The position numbers were made by a program, and so were the translations under genes. The notes below the pieces were generated by a model that did not search any database, was not told where the DNA came from, and worked only from the letters and a program-made list of their open reading frames with translations. A stretch of DNA of 64,000 bases from Typha latifolia (lineage: Eukaryota > Streptophyta > Magnoliopsida > Poales > Typhaceae), in the NCBI GenBank assembly GCA_019914945.1, contig CM034106.1, positions 2,356,001-2,420,000 on the forward strand, given 5' to 3'. This document shows positions 56,331-64,000 of the stretch, one piece after another (the first letter of the stretch is position 1; every line of letters begins with the position of its first letter).

Positions 56331-57428
56331 CAAGTCTGATCAATTCAAGCCATTTTCTAGCCTGGGCAAACTTGAATTTATTTGGACTTAAATCAAGCTT
56401 AAAATAAAACCTAATTCAACTATAAAGAGAGAGAAACTGTGCCATTAGATCTTTTATATTACTCTCTATATGACATAATGTATTTATTTACTGTGCTAGA
56501 AATGATTACCAAATGTGAAGCTTGTATATTTAAGTATTGTCGCCCAATCTTCCGTTTCTTTATTGTGTATCAAGCTTGTAATAGTTTCAGCAGTATTAAT
56601 GAAGTTATTTGCCTACAAACATGAGTATGAAGTAAATTAAATATTATTTTTTAAAAATATAAGCCTATTTTTTAAAGCTTATTGGACAAATATGTGAGTT
56701 TTCAAACTATTTATAATATTATGTTAGATCACATTGATAAAAGCAATTTGCTCTCATGGTTATCAATTTTATACTCATAATTACAGCAGGATAATTACGA
56801 ATAAAAATATAATAGAGAAAATAATATCTTTCAGTGTTCTAGTAGACAGAAATAGGCCTGCTCATTATTTTTACTGATTTAATGCTAACAAATTTCAAAA
56901 ATACTATTGTGTCCTACAAATTCGTCACACATCACCTATATAATTTATACACATCGCTTATATAAAATGTATGCTTTAATTTTTATAAATATGCTTATCG
57001 AGATTTAAAAAAAAAGTCATACACATCGCTCATACAAAAAGTATAATTTAAAAAAAAAATGTAACGCATCACTTATATAACTTTTATATGGGTCGCTTTT
57101 GAAAATGTTATGTTTTAATTTTTAACGATATGCGTATCGAGATTAAATAATTAAGTTAGATTAGAAAAATAATAAATTAGTCTAAATTATTAAAAAAAAT
57201 TGAATTTGTAATTTGATAATATAGGAGCCTATTTCTGTTAATTAAAAAATTAAAAACTTTTTACTGCGAATCCCCCACTAATTTACACAGAATGAGAAAA
57301 AAAAAAACACCTACTAAAATTGGTCTAATTTCGAGCGATGGCTTGACACCTTTTTTTGAGTCAGTTCGTGAGAAGTATTTCTTAATAGAAAACATAGAAG
57401 TCTTGCAAGAAGCCAGGTACAACTTACA
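56331..57428. other. Spacer between solo LTR and FPG gene
   Basis: AT-rich, no supported gene. A ~60-bp motif with CATCGCTTATATAAAATGTATG / CATCACTTATATAACTTTTAT is loosely repeated at 56925-57110. The last 150 bp upstream of 57429 probably hold the FPG promoter and 5' leader. Confidence 0.4.
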
Positions 57429-60400
57429 ATGCCAGAGCTCCCGGAAGTGGAAGCGGCGAGGCGAGCCATCGAGGAGCACTGCGTGGGCAAGAGGATCTCC
57501 GGATGCACCGTTGCCGACGACCCAAAAGTCATCGATGGCGTCTCCGCTTCCCAGTTCGAATCCGCCCTCGTCGGCAAGACCATAGTCGCCGCCCGCCGCA
57601 AGGGCAAAAATCTCTGGCTCCGCCTCGATTCCCCGCCCTTTCCCACTTTCCAGTTCGGTCAGTGTTCATATACTCGTCGATCAAACATCCCACCTTGGCT
57701 TCGGTTTTGCCATTAATTTGATCTTTCGATACCCACCCTTCTGTCAAAATTTCATCTTTTTCTCATTTTTCTGCGGTCTAGGAATGGCTGGGGCGATCTA
57801 CATCAAGGGTGTGGCAGTGACCAAGTACAAGAGGTAATCGTCGGCTTATTGTTTGTTGAAATGTCTGTTTAACAATTCTTTGAGTTAATTGTGAATTATT
57901 GTAGGTCGGCGGTGAGCTCGACGGAGGAATGGCCTTCGAAATACTCCAAAGTTTTTGTTGAAGTATGGTTATGTTTATTTTCCTCGCCATCCATGTTATC
58001 CATGTTATTCGATGACGTTTATGTATGTTGAACTCTGATTACTTGCACCGCAGATACACAATGCCCGATATAACAAGCTTATGGATTTCAAAAAGCAATA
58101 TGTTGGGTTCAACCAGGTCCAACCTAGTGTAGTCATGAGATCAAAAGAACACAGATCATGATCAAACAAATGAGAAATACTCATTGACTTATATCAAAGA
58201 GATATAAGTTTCTGACCAATGTTCTCTTGATCATGATCGAATTTAATGTACTATTACAGCCTTTACAGGACCTCTTTACAAATGTTGTGGCAATGCCAAT
58301 ACATATTATAATGCTCAAATGAATGGGCCATTGATCGTAAGATTCGGCCAATAGTTGTCACCTTCTCTACCAACAGCATGCACTGATCAAGTCAAACTGT
58401 CAAAGAACTCTAAAAGCGTGATAAATTTATTCCCTCCATTGACAGAATCTTGGTCTGACTTCCAAGTTATTTGACAAATTATTGCAAGATCATATTTAGA
58501 TCTCACACCATGGCTTAATATGAAGACTTTGTTCTGATGATTCATCTTTATGGCACATTATACCCAGAGACCAGAAATCCTGACATAATGAAGCCATTTA
58601 AGAAAGGACCTTAGTTTTGACTTAATACTGGCAAAATGATAACAATATGGTGATTTTCAGGGTACTTTTAATCTATTTTCTTTATTACTACATTTTGGTA
58701 AAGACTTCCTTATAATAATGCTTGTAGGCTTGTGCCTTGGAGACTCTTATTTTGAGTGGTGGAAGATATAAATAATGCATGCAGACTACACCGTAAATGT
58801 TTGGAATACTATAGTACATATGGTGAAAGTAAGTGATTGCATTAGATTTTGTTGGGTTTATCATACCTGTATTTTGGAGCTCTTCAATGTTTTATAGATT
58901 GTGTGCGCTTGAATCTCCTAAAATTATTAACAAGTATATGGATCAGTAACTAGGCACCTTTTTAATTTGATGCATGTACTCATCTTGTTCACATTGTCTA
59001 ATATTTTATTGCATATTCATGCTCTCATTCATTCTAAGGATCATGTAATCTTCTCCTTCAACTGTCTTGTACAGCTAGATGATGGTTTAGAATTTTCCTT
59101 CACTGATAAGAGGCGTTTTGCAAGAGTTCGCTTGCTTGAAGATGTATGCTTCTTCTTCTGTGTTCATCTCCCATATAAACCTTTTTCTTGAATCCTTGAT
59201 AACTGTCTTGTTTCCCTTATAATATTGTTCTTTATAGCCAGAAACTGTGCCTCCAATTTCTGAGCTAGGACCAGATGCCCTGTTTGATCCAATGCAAGTC
59301 AATGAATTTATGGACTCCCTGAGCAAAAAGAAGATTGCAATAAAGGTTCTTTTACTTGATCAGGTCAGAAATATATTATTTAAATTTTATATGTGGATTG
59401 TGGACACTTATATCAGTAATTTAGAAGTCTTGCAGTCATTTTGTCCTTATACCATTGTGCAATGAAAAGCACTGTACATATAACTCTATGTTGCTATGAT
59501 ATACTTAATTCATTTATAGTCCCATTCCTGTTATTGGCTGAATCTGAATTTCTTATCCTTCATAGATTCCCTTTTTTCTGTGATATCTTCAATTATTTTG
59601 CATAAGCTTGAACCTTTATGTTACATTTCTCTTATCGAGTCAACTGAACATGTACTTACCTTGAATGAAAACTGATATATAAGTGATTAAAGTTCTCTTC
59701 TTTTACATTTTTTAAGTTTTCTTCACTGTCATCATAATCCTTGGGTCTGGTTGGACTTGAACTTTGCCTGTTGCAGCACCGACCATAACTTCGTCCCTAG
59801 AAAGGGGCCCCGATGTATAGTTAAAAGGTTGCAAGTTCATTAAGAATGTCAAAGTCAAAATTGTTCAAATGCTAAGTTGAAATCAACTTGTTATAATAAG
59901 AGTATAACAACCCATTCAAAGCAAAATAAACATTTGGAGCTTCTCTGAATATTTAACTTTCCCAAACTTAGTGAAACAAGAAATGGACACAACTTCCTTG
60001 TACCCTATATCAGAATTTGGTGAAAGAAAATTAAAGGCTTGATGTTAATGGTATCTCGTGCATAAATAAAGTTAATCTCATACAACAATTTTTCATGGTA
60101 TATTACTTTCAGCAAAAACATTGTAATTTAGAGTGTGACTAGTATGTGATTATCAGCTTGCTTTTTTATATTTCAATTAATGTGGAAACTTTGAATGCTT
60201 TATCAAATTTCCTTCATATTGTTCTATACTTCTATGAGCACTCAATAGCAGCAGTCAATTCTAAGGTTGCTCACCATGTCACACCAGACATGGAGCATAG
60301 GCTTTGAAGATAAATCCCTTGAAGTTTTATTATCAAGTGTGGAATTTAAGGGTTCTTATTTCCGTTCTCTAGAAACAAAAATAGAGATACTGTTATTCTA

Positions 60401-63400
60401 ATTTGACAACTTGATTTAGTAGATCAAAGTGATGGATTTAGTTAAGATGGTAAAGATGAAGATATTGAGTTAGAATTCATGGCACATCTGTTCGTACCAA
60501 CAGAACTATATATGATGATCTATAGTGACTTGAGATTCATAATATTATAGCTTTCTGACACAAAAATTTTGCTATATTTCTGGTTCACTGCTTTGTGTCG
60601 AAGAAATTAATTAAGCATTTAAGCCATAGGATTTCTAGGGAACCAATTACGGCCACTTTACTCAGCTATTTGGGGAAATATTACTATTTCAAGTTGTTAT
60701 CTCAGTTGAGATTTACTCTTTTAGTTTCTGTATATAATTATGTGTAAAATACAAACTTTTCACTTTCCTGATGGGTGAAAGATTTAAGAGGCAGTTGTTT
60801 CATATCCCATAACAAAAAACTTGTTCCCTTAATAAGTTATCTTTTGAATCTGGACATGTTCCTTTGAATGCAGGGATACATATCAGGTATTGGTAACTGG
60901 CTTGCAGATGAAGTGCTTTATCAGGTTTGTACATAATGTCAATATTACTTTAAAATAGGTATTTGTAGTTTCTAACCTAGGGCCTGCTTGAATAGCCATA
61001 ATTTCCATAGCAATCTGTGGGAATTCAATCCTCAGAAAATTCCAGATAGAGGAAACATTTCCTATATATGTGATGTCATTTTCGAGGGAAATATTTCCAT
61101 AGGAAATACCCCTTTACTAAGGAAAAAAAATGAAGTTAAACTTCTTAACAACCCTATAGGATAATCACTACCTTTAAATGTGGTGCTTCTTAATTTTTTG
61201 ATGGTGAAAATTGTTTGATATGATTCATCAAATTAACTTTGCTAAAAGTATCCCATTCCTGGATTTGATCCATTTATCATATAACTTGTGGTAAGTGATG
61301 TTGTAGTATGTCTCCAACAGGATTCTGCTTAGTGTAAGAATCTAAGCTTTTGACATTTCTTCCCATTCCTTGATGTGATCCATTTATCATATAACTTGTG
61401 GTAAGTGATGTTGTAGTATGTCTCCAACAGGTTTCTGCTTAGTATAAGCATCTAAGCTTTTGACATTTCTTATATTTTCAGGCTAGAATTCATCCCCTTC
61501 AAGTGGCTGCAAGCCTGTCAAAAGAGAGCTGTGAGTCACTGCATCAGTGCATCAAGGAGGTTAGTCCTATTTATTGTGTGACATCCCCTTGGTATTGGAG
61601 AACTTTGTATTTCTGAAGGACATACTCCATGCTTTATAAGAAAGAAATAGAGATATCTGTAGGTTATACAATATGCTGTTGAAGTTGATGCTGACTCTGG
61701 ACGTTTTCCAGTTGAATGGTTGTTTCATTTTCGATGGGGGAAAAAGTCTGGAAAAGTGAATGGTAAGATACTCCTCATGACCTGTTGATCAAATAATTTT
61801 ACAGGTGATTGAAAAGGCCCTCGAAGTTGGAGCTGATAGTAGTCAGTTTCCTAAAGATTGGATTTTTCATTCTCGTGAAAAGAAACCTGGAAAGGCCGTT
61901 GTTGATGGTTTGGCTCCTCAACTTATAAGATTGACTATCCTAAATTGCACAACATGCTCTTTTACGTTTAAGAGTTATTTTCATGAAGTCTCCTATCCTA
62001 TTTCAGATCATTATTGTACCTAAAAATTTACGTTCTCATCAGTCAGATAGATATTCTTCATTCTTGATTAAGTGTATAATACAAGTTAGCACTTATTTGT
62101 TAAGGTTAGTACTATGTGTATATATTTGTTAGAAAAGTGCGAGGTCTCTTTAAAATTATGGAACCTATAATGAAACATTGTTCTGGATATCAGACAAACA
62201 CACATGCATATATTTATAGACAGATGGATATAGGGAATGTGCTCTAATTTTTCACAATGGGATGAGTATTTCAGACTCAAGGCACATTCAAATATTTAAC
62301 ATATCTGTTGGGCTAGTCTCTACACTTCAGATTGAAGCTTTAAGAAAAGATTTAATAACTTTCTTTCCATTAAATTTTCTTGCAGATACAACAGTCATCA
62401 CTATATATACATATCTATATACATGAATTGATTAGCTCCCATCTTTTTTACAACTTGGAAAGGCATCAAAGTTGGCATTTGATGCTGAAAAGGAATCTCA
62501 AAACTCGTCCACTGAAATAATTGGCACTAGTAGTGAGAACCATTTCATTGCAGAAAGCTATTAAAATGAGCTGTTCGACTTTATTATTTTCACTGTTTGG
62601 CACTGTAATATCTATACTACCAAAAGAAAACTTAATTAGGATGATGCAATAACATGATTATTCATGAGTGGTGTGGTTCTTCTGCACGTAACAACTTTGG
62701 ACAGCAATATTACAAGCCAAACCTTCTATTATGCCTAGTTCTATTTATATATGCAGACCATGGAATCGAGTATCATGTGAATAAAAATTCTTATGATTGA
62801 CGGTGTAACATACAAAGTTCAATGTGGCAATCGGTGTAGTTATATCAGAACCTTCTGAAACTTGGTCATTCATCTTGCAAGATTTATCTGTATCAGTTGA
62901 TGGGTTCAATACATCCCCTCTTTTCTGACACATTTTAATTATATCAAATCTACTAGATGGACAGTTGGACTATGTAAACATACTCTTCTTCTTTTGCTCT
63001 CTCGTTCAGTTATGAACATTATTAAATTTAATGAGATTCTTATCATCTGCAGGAAAGAAAATTGAATTCATCACAGTTGGTGGCAGGGTAAGTTATCCCA
63101 TGTTTTAGTGCTCATGCCTTAATCTCTTACTTTTGCTAACTTCTCTATTTGCTCAGACCACAGCTTATGTGCCAGAGTTGCAAAAGTTAACTGGAACTCA
63201 ATCTGGTGATATGGCACCTAGTAAATCTAGAAAAGCCAGGAAAGCTGGTCAGGACAAGAAAGACTCGGATAGTGAGGAGGAAACTGATGACAAGCCGAAG
63301 TCAAAAAAGAGCGCCAATGCCTCCAAAGGTTCTAAGAAACGGCAAGTAAAAAACAGCAGCAGTGACGATGATGAAGATCTACAGGGAGCAGCAGCAGGAG

Positions 63401-63498
63401 CATCAAAGAAGCAAGTAAAAGTGGCGAAGAAATCATCAAATAAAGGAGCAAAATCTAATGAAACCAGCATGCAGCAGAGGACGAGAACACGGAAATAG
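57429..63498 (+). CDS. FPG1: Formamidopyrimidine-DNA glycosylase (Fpg/MutM), ten exons
   Basis: Bifunctional DNA glycosylase/AP lyase that removes oxidised purines such as 8-oxoguanine in base-excision repair. Exons: 57429-57657, 57782-57833, 57905-57962, 59075-59143, 59238-59363, 60874-60924, 61482-61559, 61805-61907, 63053-63087, 63157-63498; all GT-AG with matching phases, giving 380 aa. N-terminus MPELPEVE supplies the catalytic Pro2, Glu3 and Glu6; RRKGKN holds the likely catalytic Lys60. The helix-two-turn-helix motif is DQGYISGIGNWLADEVLYQ (about 177-195). As in other plant FPGs, no zinc-finger cysteines follow; instead GKKIEFITVGGRTTAYVPEL forms the zincless finger, then a ~100-residue Lys/Ser/Asp/Glu-rich tail that could target DNA or the nucleus. 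Retention of intron 8 would stop translation at 62023. Confidence 0.95.
61251..61470 (+). repeat. 110-bp tandem duplication in FPG intron 6
   Basis: Two adjoining copies, 61251-61360 and 61361-61470, each starting TCCCATTCCT and ending TTTTGACATTTCT, with only a handful of differences. The second copy ends 11 bp before exon 7. Each carries a splice-acceptor-like GTATGTCTCCAACAG. Confidence 0.95.
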
Positions 63499-64000
63499 CA
63501 AGCAAAAGCTCTATTAATTTATAGTAGATCTGCAGAAGAAACCCATGGTTCATCTTTTGGTACGTTGTTTCAGTGTTACCCACCTCTTCGCAGGATTAGG
63601 CATTCATGACACCATTTCTGTACGCATGCATGGTTCTACTGATGCCTAGCACAAAAAGTTAGTAGATTTTGCTGGTCACTTCTTGGTTGGCCATTTTGTT
63701 AGGTAGGCCAGCTAACCTATTAGACCAGTTAACAAAATTTCATCTTATATACTTAGCATTGCTCCCCCTCTCTGTGCTTTATTTTTAGCCAATTTCAAGT
63801 CGAAGAGACAAATTAAGCATGGTTCAATCTTGCTTTTGTGCGTACGCTTCAACTGAGCTTAATTCTTCAAGCTTGATTAAAGTCAAACTTGGAACTTATT
63901 AAGCTTGACTTTCAGCTTGGCTAGCTCATTTAAAGTCGAACAGAGGTTGATTCAGGCATCAAGTCAAAGCCAAGCTATATCAGACGAGAGGTTGAGGCTC
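63499..64000. other. 3' region of FPG and following repeat
   Basis: The first ~250 bp are the likely 3' UTR. From about 63785 the sequence is rich in AGCTTG/AAGCTTGA words of the dispersed repeat also seen flanking the solo LTR at 53494. The window ends inside it. Confidence 0.4.

Noticed and set aside
60970..61160. hAT-type MITE in FPG intron 6 (GGGCCTGCTTGAATAGCC start)
   Set aside because: The left end looks like a hAT MITE but no matching inverted right end or 8-bp target duplication was found.
1..64000. tRNA, rRNA or other structured RNA genes
   Set aside because: I looked for tRNA box sequences and rRNA words and saw none I could support by eye. A covariance-model scan was not possible here.

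Overview
This window looks like nuclear DNA from a flowering plant, most likely a monocot. The grounds are spliced genes with GT-AG introns, GC-rich exons next to AT-rich introns, coiled-coil NLR resistance genes, plant-type Ty3/gypsy, LINE and Mutator-like elements, and a captured EXO70 fragment that resembles monocot EXO70s. I cannot name the species. Most of the DNA is transposon-derived and only four genes appear intact.

Layout. (1) 1-4.9 kb: CC-NB-LRR gene A (minus strand) with its 3' flank. (2) 4.9-12.5 kb: repeated upstream modules, copia-like blocks, an old LTR split by a Pack-MULE that carries EXO70 fragments, a LINE reverse transcriptase fragment and a ~150-bp tandem array. (3) 15-21.2 kb: a second Mutator-like element, an old LTR and a 3.0-kb solo LTR with a perfect target duplication. 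(4) 21.2-33.4 kb: copia-like LTR sequence, an orphan copy of the NLR 3' flank, and two decayed LINEs that point toward each other. (5) 33.5-38.1 kb: CC-NB-LRR gene B, a close paralogue of A. (6) 38.3-46.5 kb: an LRR-receptor-kinase gene fragment, then a minus-strand Ty3/gypsy relic with its 3' LTR, internal 120-bp repeats and two small nested solo LTRs. (7) 49.9-53.1 kb: a four-exon heptahelical PAQR/HHP gene. (8) 53.5-56.3 kb: a 2.8-kb solo LTR carrying a row of six hairpins. (9) 57.4-63.5 kb: a ten-exon formamidopyrimidine-DNA glycosylase gene.

The two NLRs presumably act in intracellular pathogen sensing. The HHP gene (membrane receptor-like protein) and the FPG gene (base-excision repair of oxidised DNA) are ordinary single-copy-type genes next to the repeat-rich NLR block. 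I found no wholly new system. The most informative signals are the NLR duplication with motif changes in copy A, an orphan third NLR flank, the EXO70 Pack-MULE with intact 9-bp target duplications, dispersed copies of one promoter-like module, and the LTR hairpin array. Exon coordinates come from reading splice sites and known protein families, without transcript support.
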